64,000 nucleotides of DNA from Clostridium ihumii AP5 (lineage in GTDB: Bacteria > Bacillota > Clostridia > Clostridiales > Clostridiaceae): assembly GCF_000612845.1 (NCBI RefSeq), contig NZ_CCAT010000039.1, forward strand, positions 51,184-115,183, in the 5' to 3' direction. Numbering within the stretch: position 1 is the stretch's first letter; each line of letters begins with the position of its first letter. The notes under the pieces were generated by a model, which saw only the letters and a list, made by a program, of their open reading frames with translations, made no database searches and was not told where the DNA came from. Positions 45,239-56,668 of the stretch are shown here, piece by piece. Both the position numbers and the translations under genes were made by a program.

Positions 45239-46519
45239 TTATTTCATCATTTTTGTTAATGCTATTAATATTCCTGTTTTAGCATGTTCAAAAGTTAATC
45301 CACCTTGAAGGTATGCTATATATGGATCTCTTATTGGTGCATCTGCTGATAGTTCAATTGACGAACCTTGTATAAATGCTCCTGCTGCCATTATAACCTG
45401 ATCTGTATATCCTGGCATATCCCATGGTTCACATTCTACAAATGAATCTATTGGTGAACCTGCTTGAATTCCCTTACAGAAATTTATTAATTTATCCTTA
45501 TCATTGAATTTTATAGCTTGAATTATATCTGATCTTTCATCATTATATTTTGGAAGAACTTCAAATCCTGAAAGTTCCATAATTCTAGCACAGAATATTG
45601 CTCCTTTTACAGCTTCAATTGCTACATGTGGTGCTAAAAATAATCCTTGGAATAAAGTTCTCATAACACCAAAAGTTGAACCACACTCTCCACCAATTCC
45701 AGGTATTGTTAATCTATATGCAGCTCCATTTACACATTCTTGCTTACCTGCAATATATCCTCCAGTTGGTGCAATTCCACCACCTATGTTTTTTATAAGA
45801 GAACCTGCTACTAAATCTGCACCTACATCTGTTGGCTCTATTGTTTGAATAAATTCTCCATAGCAATTGTCTACAAAACAAATTATGTTTTCATTTATTT
45901 CTTTTACTGCATCTATTATAGGTTTTATATCTCTTACTAATAATGAATTTCTCCAACCATAGCCAGTTGATCTTTGAATATGTACTAACTTTATACTTGA
46001 ATCTTCTTTTATTGTTTTTTTCATAAGTTCTATATCAACTTTATTATCTTTAAGCTCTAATTGCTTATATTTCACACCATATTCTTTAAGTGAACCTATG
46101 TTTTCTTCTCCACTAATTCCTATTATGTTATGTAATGTATCATATGGCGAACCACAAACACTTAACATAGTGTCATTTGGTCTTAAGTTTCCAAAAAGTG
46201 CAGCCCCAATTGCATGTGTACCATTAACAAAATGTGGTCTTACAAGTGCTGCTTCTGTATTGAACACTTTTGCATAAACTTTATCAAGTGCATCTCTACC
46301 AACATCGCCATAACCATATCCTGATGAATTAGTAAAGTGCATATCACTTATTCTTTCCTCTTGAAGAGCATTTAAAACCTTTAATTGATTGTATTCCTTT
46401 ATATCATCTAACTTTTTAAACTCTTCTTTTACATCTTCTAATGCTATTTGAGATAACTCAAATAATTCTTCGCTTATATGAAACTTTTTCATTAAAAATT
46501 CTTTTGTTATATCTAACAT
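45239..46519 (-). CDS. Methionine gamma-lyase-like PLP enzyme (aluminium-resistance / YnbB family)
   Basis: 426-residue fold-type I pyridoxal-phosphate enzyme. The PLP lysine is in GSLIKNIGGGIAPTGGYIAG, and conserved VDNCYGEF and GSTFGVMRTL are present. It matches the family annotated as aluminium resistance or methionine gamma-lyase-like, which in Firmicutes sits next to hfq as here. True substrate is not established for the family; cystathionine or sulphur amino acids are likely. ATG follows AAGGGGAGTACAGAA. Confidence 0.87.
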   Translation of the reverse strand: MLDITKEFLMKKFHISEELFELSQIALEDVKEEFKKLDDIKEYNQLKVLNALQEERISDMHFTNSSGYGYGDVGRDALDKVYAKVFNTEAALVRPHFVNGTHAIGAALFGNLRPNDTMLSVCGSPYDTLHNIIGISGEENIGSLKEYGVKYKQLELKDNKVDIELMKKTIKEDSSIKLVHIQRSTGYGWRNSLLVRDIKPIIDAVKEINENIICFVDNCYGEFIQTIEPTDVGADLVAGSLIKNIGGGIAPTGGYIAGKQECVNGAAYRLTIPGIGGECGSTFGVMRTLFQGLFLAPHVAIEAVKGAIFCARIMELSGFEVLPKYNDERSDIIQAIKFNDKDKLINFCKGIQAGSPIDSFVECEPWDMPGYTDQVIMAAGAFIQGSSIELSADAPIRDPYIAYLQGGLTFEHAKTGILIALTKMMK

Positions 46520-46762
46520 TTCTGTACTCCCCTTACTTTACTTATGTATAAATCTCTATTTAAGATTAAATTTTAAATTAAAAATAGTAAAATTACTATA
46601 ATTTTAAAATTATATAATGTTTATCTACGAATAAAATCATCTTATATTATATACCATTTAATCATCTCGAAACAAGTTTAAACTATAATTAAATAAAAAA
46701 ACACCTAAATAGTAATGTTACGCTAATAAAATCTAGATATTTAATAAACTTAAATTTATATG

Positions 46763-46800
46763 TAAAAAGCACAGAATATAAAAATATACTGTGCTTTTTA
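46763..46800. terminator. Bidirectional hairpin after hfq
   Basis: AAAAAGCACAG pairs with CTGTGCTTTTT around an AT-rich loop. It lies 50 bp after the hfq stop; the rest of the 46520-46850 gap shows nothing else. Confidence 0.8.
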
Positions 46801-46850
46801 CTAAAAGAAATCTTAACTTAATATATCATATAACATTAATGTGTTTAAAA

Positions 46851-47102
46851 TTACAATTCAGATTCCTCTTTAGAATCATTATTGGTAAATAATATTTGCT
46901 TTAATGGTGTTATAGTTGAAATCGCATGTTTATATATAAGCATTTGCTTTCCTTCTGAAAATAATACTACTGTAAAGCTATCAAATCCATTAACATTTCC
47001 TTTAATTTGAAACCCATTAGTTAAATGAATAGTTACAGGTATTCTATTTTTTCTTGCTCCATTTAAAAATATATCTTGTAAGTTATTTGTTGATTTTGTC
47101 AT
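46851..47102 (-). CDS. hfq: RNA chaperone Hfq
   Basis: 83 residues, a normal Hfq size. Sm1 region [35 protein letters not shown], and the Sm2 hallmark YKHAIST are present, followed by a short acidic tail. It binds small RNAs and A/U-rich RNA as a hexamer. ATG at 47102 is used because GGAGGTATTAAAG lies just before it; an in-frame ATG five codons up would place that site inside the gene. Gene order miaA-hfq is ancestral in bacteria. Confidence 0.97.
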   Translation of the reverse strand: MTKSTNNLQDIFLNGARKNRIPVTIHLTNGFQIKGNVNGFDSFTVVLFSEGKQMLIYKHAISTITPLKQILFTNNDSKEESEL

Positions 47103-47253
47103 CTTTAATACCTCCATAATATTTTGTACCCCTATTTTTTATAAATTTATCAATAGTGATAAAGTTACTTTTCTTACATTTTTTCTCATTTCTTTTCTAT
47201 ATATTTTATTCTATATATTTTTCCAAATTCCTTTATTATTTAAGGATATTACT

Positions 47254-48198
47254 CTAATTATTGCATATTTTTCTTTTTATAAAATCATTCTTTATAAAGT
47301 TTACAATTTCTTCATCATTTTTAAAGTCATCTTTATTTATCCACTTGACTCTAGAATCTTTTCTAAACCAAGTTAACTGTCTTTTAGCATAATTTCTACT
47401 AAATTGTTTTATCATATTTACAGCATCCTCAAGTGAAATTTCACCTTCTAAATATGATAATAATTCTTTATATCCAATACCTTTCATAGATTGCATATCT
47501 TTTGTATATCCTTTTTCTTTTAAAGCCTTAACTTCATCTAAAAGACCTTTTTCCATCATAATGTCTACTCTTCTATTAATTCTTTCATAAAGTTTTTCTC
47601 TATCCATATTTAATACATAGTAGTTTACATTGTATGGTATATCATATATATTTTGTTCCTTTAAATATTGGCTCATTGTTTTATTTGTTGTTTTATATAC
47701 TTCCAAAGCTCTAATAACTCTTTTTAAATCATTTGGATATAACTTGTTATAACTTTCTACATCTATTTCCTTTAACATTTCATGAATATATTCTTTTCCT
47801 TTTATTTCAGCTAACTCTTCTAATTCTTTTCTATAATTTTCGTCTTTATCTGTATCACCAAAACTATAGTTAAATATTAAAGAATTTATATAAAGACCTG
47901 TTCCACCTACTATCATTGGAACCTTATTTCTCTTAGATATATCCTCTATAAAAATTTCTGCATTTTTTTTAAATTCAGCCACACTAAATTCTTCACATGG
48001 CGGTATAACATCAATTAAATGATGCTTAATTCCTCTCATTTCCTCTTTTGAAATTTTAGCAGAACCAATGTTCATTTCTTTGTAAATTTGCATAGAATCA
48101 CAAGATATTATCTCACCATTTAATTCTTCTGCAAGTTTTATTGAAATCTCCGTCTTTCCAACTGCTGTTGGACCTGCTAGTATAAATAAATCTTTCAT
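47254..48198 (-). CDS. miaA: tRNA dimethylallyltransferase
   Basis: 314 residues. P-loop GPTAVGKTE (9-17), the [11 protein letters not shown] substrate loop, [11 protein letters not shown], the [16 protein letters not shown] segment and the C-terminal [17 protein letters not shown] are all diagnostic. It adds the isopentenyl group to A37 of tRNAs reading UNN codons; MiaB, encoded 6 kb upstream, then methylthiolates it. ATG at 48198 follows AGGTGAGAAA; the gene begins 21 bp after the mutL stop, so it is in an operon. Confidence 0.97.
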   Translation of the reverse strand: MKDLFILAGPTAVGKTEISIKLAEELNGEIISCDSMQIYKEMNIGSAKISKEEMRGIKHHLIDVIPPCEEFSVAEFKKNAEIFIEDISKRNKVPMIVGGTGLYINSLIFNYSFGDTDKDENYRKELEELAEIKGKEYIHEMLKEIDVESYNKLYPNDLKRVIRALEVYKTTNKTMSQYLKEQNIYDIPYNVNYYVLNMDREKLYERINRRVDIMMEKGLLDEVKALKEKGYTKDMQSMKGIGYKELLSYLEGEISLEDAVNMIKQFSRNYAKRQLTWFRKDSRVKWINKDDFKNDEEIVNFIKNDFIKRKICNN

Positions 48199-48218
48199 TT
48201 TCTCACCTAAACCCATTT

Positions 48219-50132
48219 TTATTGTATTCTTTTAAATTTCTTTTCTATCTCATTTAATGTCATTTTTATCATAGTTGGTCTACCATGTGGACAAGTAAAT
48301 GGATCATCCATATATCTTAAATCATCTATTAATTTTTCCATTTCTATTTGTGATAACTTATTATTAGCTTTAACTGCTGCTTTGCATGCTAAACTTGCTA
48401 TTTTATTGTATTTTACTTCAACAGTACTTCCATTGCCCATATTTTTCAAGTTCTCAAGTATATCATAAAACAACGATTTTACATCTGGCTTCCCTAAAAA
48501 CATAGGAACTTCCCTTATACTTATAGTATTATTGCCAAAATCCTCAATGTTAAATCCTGCTTTTTTAAAAACATCCTTATTTTCTTCATAATAAGGTGCT
48601 TCATCAAAGGAAAGTTCAATAACTATAGGTGTTAATAGTACTTGACTTATAACTTCAAAGCTCTCTATTGATTTTTTATATTTCTCAAACATATATTTTT
48701 CATGTGCTGCATGTTGATCTATAAGAATAAGTTCATTGTTACACTCGGCAATTATATATGTATTGTTAAATTGACCTATTATTTTTACATAACCAAACTT
48801 AGGTACAATTTCTTTATTTTCTGTTTTTTTAACTACTTCTTCTTTTTCTAATGATAGTTTTTCTTTCTCTTTTGTTATTATTTCTTCCTTACTTTTATCT
48901 TCATTTTCCCATACTGCATCTTTAACTTGTATTTTTTCAAAAATCTTATTATCATTTTCAACTTTATATGACGCCTTTTCTTCTTTTCCAATTGTACTAT
49001 CACTTTTTAAATCTATAGGTACATATTGAATATCTATTTTTTTTTCTAAAAAGTCATCATGTAAAACCTCTTGTTTAAATTTAGTTTCTTCTTCCTTTTT
49101 AAACTCTATTACGCCATCTTCTGTAAAACTAAAATTCTCTTTCATATAATTTCTTAATGCTGAATGAACACTATCAAAAATAAATTTGAATATGCTTCTT
49201 TCATCATAAAACTTTATTTCTGCTTTAGTTGGATGAACATTAGGATCAATATATTCTGGAAAAATATCTAAGAACAAAACAAAAAACGGAAATTTATTAA
49301 CTGTCAAAAAAGACTTAAATGCATTTTCAACCGCTGCTGTTATTGTGCTGCTTTTTATAAGTCTTTTATTTACAAATATACTTTGTCTATTTCTACTACC
49401 TCTACTAATTTCACTGTTTCCTATAAATCCATAAACAGAAAGTATATCGCTGTGAGTCTCAAAAGGAACTATATTTTTGCTAACTTCTTTTCCATATAAA
49501 ATATGAATTGCATCTTCTAAATTCTCACTTCCATAAGTACTAACAGTCTTTTTTCCGTTATTAGTAAGTTTAAATGACACACCATAATTTCCAAGAGCTA
49601 ACCTTAAAACAAGATCAGATATTAGCGATGATTCTCTTTGTGGTGATTTTAGAAACTTTTGTCTTGCCGGCACATTGTAAAATAAATCTCTTACTTCTAT
49701 TGTTGTTCCATCATTACATGCTGCATCAACAATATCCTTTATTTCTCCACCTTCAATTATAATTTCTTTTCCAAAATCCTCAGAAGCAGTTTTACTCTTT
49801 AAATTTACTCTTGATATAGATGAAATACTTGCAAGTGCTTCACCTCTAAACCCAAAACTATTTATTTTGTATATGTCTTCTATTTCTTGAATTTTACTTG
49901 TTGCATGAGGTAAAAATGCCTTTTCTATATCATCTTTATGTATTCCACTTCCATCATCACTTATTCTTATTAATCTGTTTCCACTATCTTCAACTTCTAT
50001 TACAATATTTTTACTTCCTGCATCTATACTATTTTCAACTAGTTCTTTAACAACTGAACTTGCTCTTTCAACTACTTCACCTGCTGCTATCTTATTACAT
50101 GTCTCTTTATCTAAAATATTTATTCTCTTCAT
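48219..50132 (-). CDS. mutL: DNA mismatch repair protein MutL
   Basis: 637 residues. GHKL ATPase N-domain: [26 protein letters not shown] and [11 protein letters not shown] low-complexity linker spans about 350-440. The C-terminal domain has the endonuclease motif [12 protein letters not shown] (D-Q-H-A-x2-E-x4-E), ACKAAVKAN and CPHGRP, so this MutL should nick DNA, as expected without MutH. ATG follows AAGGGGTGATATAA. A GGGAAC/GTTCCC hairpin lies in the gap to mutS. Confidence 0.97.
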   Translation of the reverse strand: MKRINILDKETCNKIAAGEVVERASSVVKELVENSIDAGSKNIVIEVEDSGNRLIRISDDGSGIHKDDIEKAFLPHATSKIQEIEDIYKINSFGFRGEALASISSISRVNLKSKTASEDFGKEIIIEGGEIKDIVDAACNDGTTIEVRDLFYNVPARQKFLKSPQRESSLISDLVLRLALGNYGVSFKLTNNGKKTVSTYGSENLEDAIHILYGKEVSKNIVPFETHSDILSVYGFIGNSEISRGSRNRQSIFVNKRLIKSSTITAAVENAFKSFLTVNKFPFFVLFLDIFPEYIDPNVHPTKAEIKFYDERSIFKFIFDSVHSALRNYMKENFSFTEDGVIEFKKEEETKFKQEVLHDDFLEKKIDIQYVPIDLKSDSTIGKEEKASYKVENDNKIFEKIQVKDAVWENEDKSKEEIITKEKEKLSLEKEEVVKKTENKEIVPKFGYVKIIGQFNNTYIIAECNNELILIDQHAAHEKYMFEKYKKSIESFEVISQVLLTPIVIELSFDEAPYYEENKDVFKKAGFNIEDFGNNTISIREVPMFLGKPDVKSLFYDILENLKNMGNGSTVEVKYNKIASLACKAAVKANNKLSQIEMEKLIDDLRYMDDPFTCPHGRPTMIKMTLNEIEKKFKRIQ

Positions 50133-50272
50133 TTATATCACCCCTTTTTATCGTAATATAAACACTAACCGTAGATGAAAACAATTATTCATCTCAATAT
50201 TATCATAAGTAATTACACGAGGGAACTTTACGTTCCCCCTGTTAATTAGAAATTGCTTCTTACATCATTTAA

Positions 50273-52951
50273 TTACATCTTCTTAGCTTTTATTACTATA
50301 TCATTTAATTTATTTACACATTCTATTATAGTCATATTTAGTAAATCTATTTTCTTTATTTCTTCTATTAATTCATTATTATCTACAGCATTTAAAAACC
50401 CTAACTGCTGCACTTCTAAATTTTCACATGTATTTTTATTTTCTTCAATTTCTATATTTTCTTTTATAGGTAAATTTTCTTTCTCACATCCAAAATTATC
50501 TTCTTTTGCATTAGTTAATGCTATATCTGTACATACTTCTTTATCTTTATTTGTATTTTCTAATGTTTTAAGAATTTCTCTTGCTCGTGATATAACTTTA
50601 TCAGGTATTCCTGCAAGTTTTGCAACCTCTATTCCATAAGATTCATCTGCTCCACCTTCTATAATTTTTCTTAAGAAAATTATATTATTATCTACCTTTT
50701 TTACTGCTATAGAATAATTTTTAACACCATCTATATTACCTTCTAATTTTGTAAGTTCATGATAATGCGTTGCAAAAAGTGTCTTACATCTCATATTTTT
50801 ATTTTTACATATATACTCTATAACTGACCAAGCTATACTTAATCCATCATAAGTACTAGTTCCTCTACCTACTTCATCTAATAATATTAAACTTCTACTA
50901 GTAGCATTATTTAGTATGTTTGAAACTTCCCACATTTCAACCATAAATGTACTTTTCCCTCCAGCTAAATCATCAGATGCTCCTATTCTTGTAAAGATTT
51001 TATCACAGATAGATATATCTGCAGTTTTTGCTGGAATAAAACTTCCTATTTGAGCCATTAATGTTATAAGTGCTACCTGTCTCATATATGTAGATTTTCC
51101 TGCCATGTTAGGTCCTGTTATTATAAGTAGCTGATTAGTTTCATTATCTAAAAGTGTACTATTTGACACAAATTCGTTAGTTGAAAGCATTTTTTCAACA
51201 ACAGGATGTCTTCCATCTTGTATTTTTAATACTCCTTTTGTGTTAATGCTCGGTTTTGTATAATTATTTTCTCTTGCTACAGTAGATAATGAACATAGAC
51301 AATCTAGCTCTGATATAAGTTTAGATGATACTTTCATTCTATCAACATGACTTTCTACTTCATCTCTAATTTTCACAAAAAGCTCATATTCAACCTTCAT
51401 AAGCTTATCTTCCGCACCTAGTATTTTCTCTTCCATATCTTTCAATTCTGGTGTTATAAAACGTTCAGCATTTGATAATGTTTGCTTTCTTATATATCTA
51501 CCTTGTGGTACAGAACTTAAATTAGTTTTTGTTACTTCTAAATAATATCCAAAAACTTTATTATATCCCACTTTTAAAGATTTTATCCCTGTAACTTGTT
51601 TTTCTTCATTTTCTAAATTTGCAATCCATTCCTTACCACATCTTTTAGAAGTTCTATACTCATCTATTTTTTCATCATATCCATCTTTAATTATATTTCC
51701 TTCTTTTACTGAAAGTCCTGGATTATCTGATATTGAATTATCTAATAAATTATATACATCTTTTAAATCATCTAATTCATCTAAAATATTGGATAACAAT
51801 TCACTTTTAAAGTTTTTTAGAACTTCTTTTATTGTTGGTATTTTTTCTATAGAATGCTTTAATGAAACAAGTTCTTTTGCATTTATACTTTTAGAACTAA
51901 TTTTACCAACTAATCTTTCTATGTCATAAATTTTATTTAATGCTTCTTTAAGTTCATCTTCTCTAGAAATATTTTTAACAAGCTCTTCAATAGCATCTTG
52001 TCTTAGAAGTATTTCTCTTTTATTTACTAATGGTTGTTCTATCCATTTTCTTAACCTTCTACCGCCCATTGCAGTATTGGTTTTATCAAGAACCCAAAGT
52101 AAAGAGCCTTTTTTACTTTTATCTCTTAAACTTTCAGTTATTTCTAAATTTCTTCTTGAATTACCATCTATAGCAAGAAAATCATGAATATTATATCTTT
52201 CTAACATATCTATGTGAGACATTTTAACTTTTTGTGTTTCTATTATATAGCTTAAAAGACCATTTATTGATTTATTTAATACCTCTGTAAACTGTATATC
52301 ATTATAGTTTTTAAAATGCTCCTTTATTTTTAAATCACTTTCTTCAAAATACTCAATTTCAAATTTAGATATAGAAATTTCAAATCTGCTATTTATCTCA
52401 TGAATTGCTTCTTCACTAATGTTATTAGGAACAACAATTTCTTTAGGATTAAACTTTGCTATTTCATCAAGTATTGAACTCATATTATATTTAAAATCGC
52501 TACAATAAAATTCTCCTGTTGATATATCACAAAACGATACTGATGCACTATCTTCTTCTATAAAAATTGACATTAAGAAATTGTTTTTTCTTTCTTCTAG
52601 GAATGTTCCTTCTGTATAAGTTCCTGGTGTAAAAATTTTAACTACATCTCTTTTTACTATACCTTTAGCAACTGCTGGATCTTCTACTTGTTCACAAATT
52701 GCAACTTTATATCCCTTTGATATTAACCGTCCAATATAATTTTCTGCTGCATGAAATGGAACTCCACACATTGGTGCTCTTTCTTCAAGTCCACAGTCCC
52801 TACCAGTTAGAGTAAGTTCTAATTCTTTAGATGCAACTTTAGCATCTTCAAAAAACATTTCATAAAAGTCTCCAAGTCTAAAAAAGACTATGGCATCTTT
52901 ACATTTCTCTTTTACATTAAAATATTGAACCATCATTGGCGTTAATGCCAT
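50273..52951 (-). CDS. mutS: DNA mismatch repair protein MutS
   Basis: 892 residues. N-terminal mismatch-binding motif [11 protein letters not shown] near residue 25 (Phe-x-Glu), connector and lever domains, and ATPase with [23 protein letters not shown] and FATHYHEL. The C-terminal ~80 residues are an Asn/Glu-rich linker ending in the conserved tetramerisation helix-turn-helix ([20 protein letters not shown] in parts). ATG at 52951 follows AAGGAGATAGTATT; in-frame codons upstream lack a ribosome site and do not resemble MutS. Confidence 0.97.
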   Translation of the reverse strand: MALTPMMVQYFNVKEKCKDAIVFFRLGDFYEMFFEDAKVASKELELTLTGRDCGLEERAPMCGVPFHAAENYIGRLISKGYKVAICEQVEDPAVAKGIVKRDVVKIFTPGTYTEGTFLEERKNNFLMSIFIEEDSASVSFCDISTGEFYCSDFKYNMSSILDEIAKFNPKEIVVPNNISEEAIHEINSRFEISISKFEIEYFEESDLKIKEHFKNYNDIQFTEVLNKSINGLLSYIIETQKVKMSHIDMLERYNIHDFLAIDGNSRRNLEITESLRDKSKKGSLLWVLDKTNTAMGGRRLRKWIEQPLVNKREILLRQDAIEELVKNISREDELKEALNKIYDIERLVGKISSKSINAKELVSLKHSIEKIPTIKEVLKNFKSELLSNILDELDDLKDVYNLLDNSISDNPGLSVKEGNIIKDGYDEKIDEYRTSKRCGKEWIANLENEEKQVTGIKSLKVGYNKVFGYYLEVTKTNLSSVPQGRYIRKQTLSNAERFITPELKDMEEKILGAEDKLMKVEYELFVKIRDEVESHVDRMKVSSKLISELDCLCSLSTVARENNYTKPSINTKGVLKIQDGRHPVVEKMLSTNEFVSNSTLLDNETNQLLIITGPNMAGKSTYMRQVALITLMAQIGSFIPAKTADISICDKIFTRIGASDDLAGGKSTFMVEMWEVSNILNNATSRSLILLDEVGRGTSTYDGLSIAWSVIEYICKNKNMRCKTLFATHYHELTKLEGNIDGVKNYSIAVKKVDNNIIFLRKIIEGGADESYGIEVAKLAGIPDKVISRAREILKTLENTNKDKEVCTDIALTNAKEDNFGCEKENLPIKENIEIEENKNTCENLEVQQLGFLNAVDNNELIEEIKKIDLLNMTIIECVNKLNDIVIKAKKM

Positions 52952-53124
52952 AATACTATCTCCTTTTCTTTTCAAAGTTTTATACTTATTAATAAAAAGC
53001 GACTTTAGAAATAACACTATGTTCGTTGATGTTATTCCTAAAGGCAATCAAATCATTTCTAGTTTTAATTATTCCTAGTTAAAATTGGATTACCATAAGT
53101 CGCTTTAATTTATATAACAGTTAA

Positions 53125-54483
53125 TTAAATTTCTTCACCTACTAATGAGAAAGACTGTGCTTTTGTTATTTTAACATTTACAAGCTTTCCTATATTTTCT
53201 TCATTTCCTTCAAAATTAACTAATTTTCCTGTTCTAGTTCTTCCTGTTAGTTTAGTTTCATCATTTTTGCTGTGTCCCTCAACTAATATTTCTACAACTT
53301 TGCCATCATATTCTTTGTTTTTCTTAGCTGCAATTTCATTTACAGCTTCAACTAATCTATTAAATCTTTCTTTTTTAACATCCTCAGGAACTTGGTCTAA
53401 CATCATATCAGCTGGAGTTCCTTTTCTTTTTGAATATAAGAAAGTAAATGCTGAATCATATTCAACTTCCTTTACAAGACTTAATGTTTCTTCAAAATCT
53501 TCATCAGTCTCACCCGGGAATCCTACTATTATATCTGTAGTTAATGCTACATTGGGAATTCTTTCTTTTATTTTTCTTATTAAAGTCATATACTGTTCTC
53601 TATCATAATGTCTATTCATCTTTTTTAATATTCTAGAAGAACCTGATTGTACTGGAAGATGTATAGTTTCACATAATTTATCACATTCTTTTATAGCTTC
53701 TATAACATCTTCACTTAAATCTTTTGGATGAGATGTCATAAATTTAACTCTTTCTATTCCTTCTATTTTGTTAATTCTTCTTAATAACATAGCAAAATCT
53801 ATATTTGGTTCTAATCCTTTTCCATAAGAATTTACATTTTGTCCTAGTAGAGTTATTTCCTTATAACCTTCTTTAACCATTTCTCTTATTTCATTTTCTA
53901 TTTCTTCTGGTTTTCTACTTCTTTCTCTTCCTCTAACATGTGGCACTATACAATATGTACAAAAATTGTTACATCCATACATTATTGTAACAAATCCTTT
54001 TATGCTACTTGCTCTATCTATTGGTTGTCCTTCTACTATATCATCTTCTTTATTCCATATTTCAACTATTGGTCTTTCTCCACCTAAAGCTCTTTGTAAA
54101 TACTCATTAAATTTATAAGCATTATGTGTTCCTATTATTATATCAACATAAGGGAATTTCTTAATTATACTCTCTGCCATCCCCTCTTGTTGCATCATAC
54201 AACCAGTAACAGCAATTATAGTATTAGGTTTTTCCTTTTTAAGCTTTTTAAGAGCCCCTAGGTTACCTTCTACCTTTTGTTCTGCATTCTCTCTTACACA
54301 ACAAGTGTTAAATATTATAATATCTGCTTCTTCCTTATTTTCTGTTCTTATATGTCCTAATGGCTTTAATCCACCTGATAGTTTTTCAGAGTCCTCTTCA
54401 TTCATCTGACAACCCCAAGTACAAATCCAGAACTTTAATTGCTTATTATTTTCCTTTATATTAATATCTTTAGTTATATTCAT
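53125..54483 (-). CDS. miaB: tRNA-2-methylthio-N6-dimethylallyladenosine synthase
   Basis: 452 residues. N-terminal UPF0004 domain with three Fe-S cysteines (TWGCQMN, CCVREN, VTGCMMQ). Radical SAM motif [12 protein letters not shown] holds C-x3-C-x2-C. A C-terminal TRAM domain follows ([12 protein letters not shown]). It converts i6A37 to ms2i6A37 using two Fe-S clusters. ATG at 54483 is taken; GGAGG lies 12 bp upstream, and a TTG six codons earlier overlaps it. Start of the miaB-mutS-mutL-miaA-hfq block and left border of the mobile region. Confidence 0.96.
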   Translation of the reverse strand: MNITKDINIKENNKQLKFWICTWGCQMNEEDSEKLSGGLKPLGHIRTENKEEADIIIFNTCCVRENAEQKVEGNLGALKKLKKEKPNTIIAVTGCMMQQEGMAESIIKKFPYVDIIIGTHNAYKFNEYLQRALGGERPIVEIWNKEDDIVEGQPIDRASSIKGFVTIMYGCNNFCTYCIVPHVRGRERSRKPEEIENEIREMVKEGYKEITLLGQNVNSYGKGLEPNIDFAMLLRRINKIEGIERVKFMTSHPKDLSEDVIEAIKECDKLCETIHLPVQSGSSRILKKMNRHYDREQYMTLIRKIKERIPNVALTTDIIVGFPGETDEDFEETLSLVKEVEYDSAFTFLYSKRKGTPADMMLDQVPEDVKKERFNRLVEAVNEIAAKKNKEYDGKVVEILVEGHSKNDETKLTGRTRTGKLVNFEGNEENIGKLVNVKITKAQSFSLVGEEI

Positions 54484-54561
54484 TATATTAACTTCCTCCA
54501 ATTTTTTTAATTTTATTTATAAAATATCTACAGTATTATACCATATAAGAAATGTAAAAAG

Positions 54562-54588
54562 AAAGCACCATAACTGGTGCTTTTCCTC
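54562..54588. terminator. Terminator at the miaB-proximal edge of the Rep unit
   Basis: AAAGCACCA pairs with TGGTGCTTTT (54562-54583), just after the stop of the 85-residue gene. Confidence 0.82.
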
Positions 54589-54846
54589 TTAATATATTCC
54601 CCCTAGTTCCTCTACAACTTCTTTTAATCCTAATTTCAAGCCATACTTATTAGAATTTAACACTAAGCTTATTTTATATTTTGTCATCTGTTTCAAACTT
54701 TTCATTACTTCTATATCTTTTTCAATTATATTAAAAGTATCTCCACTTTCTAAATCTAAAAAGTCTACAACAATATAGGGCTTACCTTCTTTGTTTTGCT
54801 TTAAATCAATTTTTGTAACCAATACATCTATTTCATTTATTTTCAT
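54589..54846 (-). CDS. 85-residue protein coupled to the Rep gene, unknown
   Basis: Small, mixed alpha/beta protein (VLVTKIDLKQNKEGKPYIVV, GDTFNIIEKDI, YKISLVLNSNKYGLKLGLKE). Its ATG overlaps the Rep stop by 4 bp (ATGA), with AAGGAGG in the end of the Rep gene. Size, strand-rich pattern and position fit a phage or plasmid single-strand-binding-like replication accessory (gene V-type), but no motif proves this. It ends at a strong terminator bordering miaB. Confidence 0.6.
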   Translation of the reverse strand: MKINEIDVLVTKIDLKQNKEGKPYIVVDFLDLESGDTFNIIEKDIEVMKSLKQMTKYKISLVLNSNKYGLKLGLKEVVEELGGIY

Positions 54847-55673
54847 AATTGATCCTCCTTATTTTTATATAAATCCATATAGATAACATTACCTTTGCAC
54901 TCACCTTTAAAACTTTCATAACCAATTTTATAATTATTTGAAAATCTTATATAATAATCATCAAAATCAAAATTCTTTAAAATATCTTCTATCGAATATT
55001 TTGTATATATTTTTGTAGTAATTGGTTTCTTTAAAGTTTTAGAACTATAACCATAAATTCTATAACCTTCTAAGTTCCTATTTTCCATACTTTTAGTAAT
55101 ATAGCAGCTAACATATAAAGCTATATTAGTGTTACCTTCTTGATTCAAATTTCTTATATCTACAAATCCATGTTGCCAGTAATTTTTACTAAATTCATTT
55201 TCTAGTTTCTTATGCTCTATTGACTTTTTTTCTTTACTACCGCTTAACTTTATATTGATTGGAATATTACAAAGTATATGGTAATGTAGTCTATTTTTCT
55301 TATCTCCGTACTCTAACACCCAAATATATTTTAAATTTTCATATTGTCTATTTAATCTTTTAAACATTTTGTTCAAACAATTCTTACTTTCTTTAAAATC
55401 TAGTTCTTTAGAAAATGTTAATGTTATAAATGTTTGCATATCGTTATTAGCTTTTATAAGTCTTATAATATTATTTCTAGCATTTGTTAGTGTTGTTTTT
55501 CTACTACGCTCTTTATTAAATTCTTTAGTTTCTTCATCAATTTCTTTCTTACCACCTCTACCATTTTTATTATTACTCTTGTGACCTTCTTTCACAACAT
55601 AGTTATTAATTTTATAAATCTCCACTCTATCATCTGTTGTAATAATTTTAGTATTATATAACCTTTCATTCAT
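54843..55673 (-). CDS. HUH-type replication initiator / relaxase-like Rep
   Basis: 276 residues. Motif I FITLTFS (82-88), motif II HYH (His130, His132) in RLHYHILCN, and motif III with Tyr187 and Tyr191 in YVSCYITK. This is the HUH single-strand endonuclease layout used for rolling-circle replication or strand transfer. The N-terminus is Lys/Asn-rich. No good ribosome site lies before the ATG, so the start is less sure. Flanked by a large hairpin upstream (55705-55815), which may be its target, and coupled to the 85-residue gene downstream. Confidence 0.83.
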   Translation of the reverse strand: MNERLYNTKIITTDDRVEIYKINNYVVKEGHKSNNKNGRGGKKEIDEETKEFNKERSRKTTLTNARNNIIRLIKANNDMQTFITLTFSKELDFKESKNCLNKMFKRLNRQYENLKYIWVLEYGDKKNRLHYHILCNIPINIKLSGSKEKKSIEHKKLENEFSKNYWQHGFVDIRNLNQEGNTNIALYVSCYITKSMENRNLEGYRIYGYSSKTLKKPITTKIYTKYSIEDILKNFDFDDYYIRFSNNYKIGYESFKGECKGNVIYMDLYKNKEDQL

Positions 55674-55704
55674 TTTCGGAAAGTTAAACTGCTACTATCA
55701 AGTT

Positions 55705-55815
55705 ATATAGAATTTTTATTCAAAGTATTTTCACGTTCAATATTTTTTCGCTATCGCTAAAGACTATCGCGAAAAAATATTGAACTCAAATGCTTTTTAA
55801 ATAAAAATTCTATAT
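55705..55815. other. 111-nt near-perfect hairpin, candidate replication/transfer origin
   Basis: ATATAGAATTTTTATT (55705-55720) pairs perfectly with 55800-55815. Closer in, GTTCAATATTTTTTCGC (from 55734) pairs perfectly with GCGAAAAAATATTGAAC (to 55785). Between them is a mismatched bubble, and the tip holds GCTATCGC...CTATCGCG. It fills the gap between the FtsK-like stop and the Rep start. In Tn916-like elements the oriT lies in the same place. Confidence 0.72.
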
Positions 55816-55817
55816 TT

Positions 55818-56486
55818 CTAAATAGTGTAAGTTTTACCTCTACCAACATTATCACTATAATAATAAAATTCTCTTTTCTTTAGTTTTGTATTTTCAGGAC
55901 TATATCCTAAAACCGTTCTATAACTGCTTTCTTCTACTTGTCTAAAACATACACGTGCATTAAATAAATCTTTAAATTTAATAGATTCCTTTGTTCCTAT
56001 TTGTGCTATCCCAATTATATAAATGTTATAATGTCTACCTACTGCTAATACATCCATTATTACTTTTGTAATTGCTTTATCCATACATAATACGAGCATT
56101 TCATCTATAACTAAGTAGAGTGGTATTTCATGCCTTTTGATGCTTTTTAATAAGTTATTAAAATATTTTAATATGTTATCATTTCCGTTTATTCTTCTAC
56201 TCGTATTAATGTTCTTTAAATCATCTTCAAATACATTTATTAATACAACTTTTTTATCCCTTAATGCATACTCAATCATTTTTGTTTTACCATTGCCTGA
56301 AAGTCCACATACAAATATATGTGGTGTTACTCTCATATCAACTAAAATAGGTTGCTTAAGTATTAAATTGTTTCTATATCCTATTCGCAGTTGGTATTCA
56401 CTAATATTCTTATACTCCAATCTCTTATTATTACAATGTACTAATGCTATTAAATCTACAGTTAGCAATATACTTCTTACTATCAT
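55818..56486 (-). CDS. Small FtsK/SpoIIIE-like DNA-translocase ATPase
   Basis: 222 residues. Hydrophobic N-terminal segment (about 3-17), then an FtsK-type ATPase: THIFVCGLSGNGKT with Walker A at 61-68, Walker B LYLVIDEM with Asp128-Glu129, and an AVGRHYNIYIIGIAQ segment typical of FtsK/TraB coupling proteins. Much smaller than cellular FtsK, as in integrative elements and filamentous-phage-like modules. ATG at 56486 is taken after AGGTGATTTAT. It probably moves DNA prepared by Rep during transfer, segregation or export. Confidence 0.8.
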   Translation of the reverse strand: MIVRSILLTVDLIALVHCNNKRLEYKNISEYQLRIGYRNNLILKQPILVDMRVTPHIFVCGLSGNGKTKMIEYALRDKKVVLINVFEDDLKNINTSRRINGNDNILKYFNNLLKSIKRHEIPLYLVIDEMLVLCMDKAITKVIMDVLAVGRHYNIYIIGIAQIGTKESIKFKDLFNARVCFRQVEESSYRTVLGYSPENTKLKKREFYYYSDNVGRGKTYTI

Positions 56487-56554
56487 ATAAATCACCTACA
56501 TACTTTAAATAATTTTTAATTATCTTTATGTTTTATATGTATGCACTTACCTAT

Positions 56555-56585
56555 AAGAAGTTTCTTGTTTTTTAAGAAATTTCTT
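56555..56585. promoter_or_regulatory. Paired palindromes, candidate XRE operator
   Basis: Two 12-bp palindromes AAGAAGTTTCTT (56555-56566) and AAGAAATTTCTT (56574-56585), 19 bp apart, lie about 70-100 bp before the FtsK-like gene and just after the XRE gene. They are sited to repress the FtsK/Rep operon. Confidence 0.55.
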
Positions 56586-56631
56586 GTTTTTATTTAATAT
56601 TCTTATTTTTTAAGATATTTTCTATAATAAA

Positions 56632-56668
56632 AAAGAGATATAGTTTAATCTAAAAACCATATCTCTTT
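56632..56668 (-). terminator. Hairpin overlapping the XRE stop
   Basis: AAAGAGATAT (56632 on) pairs with ATATCTCTTTT (to 56669) with an A-run on its left. It covers the last codons of the XRE gene. Confidence 0.6.
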
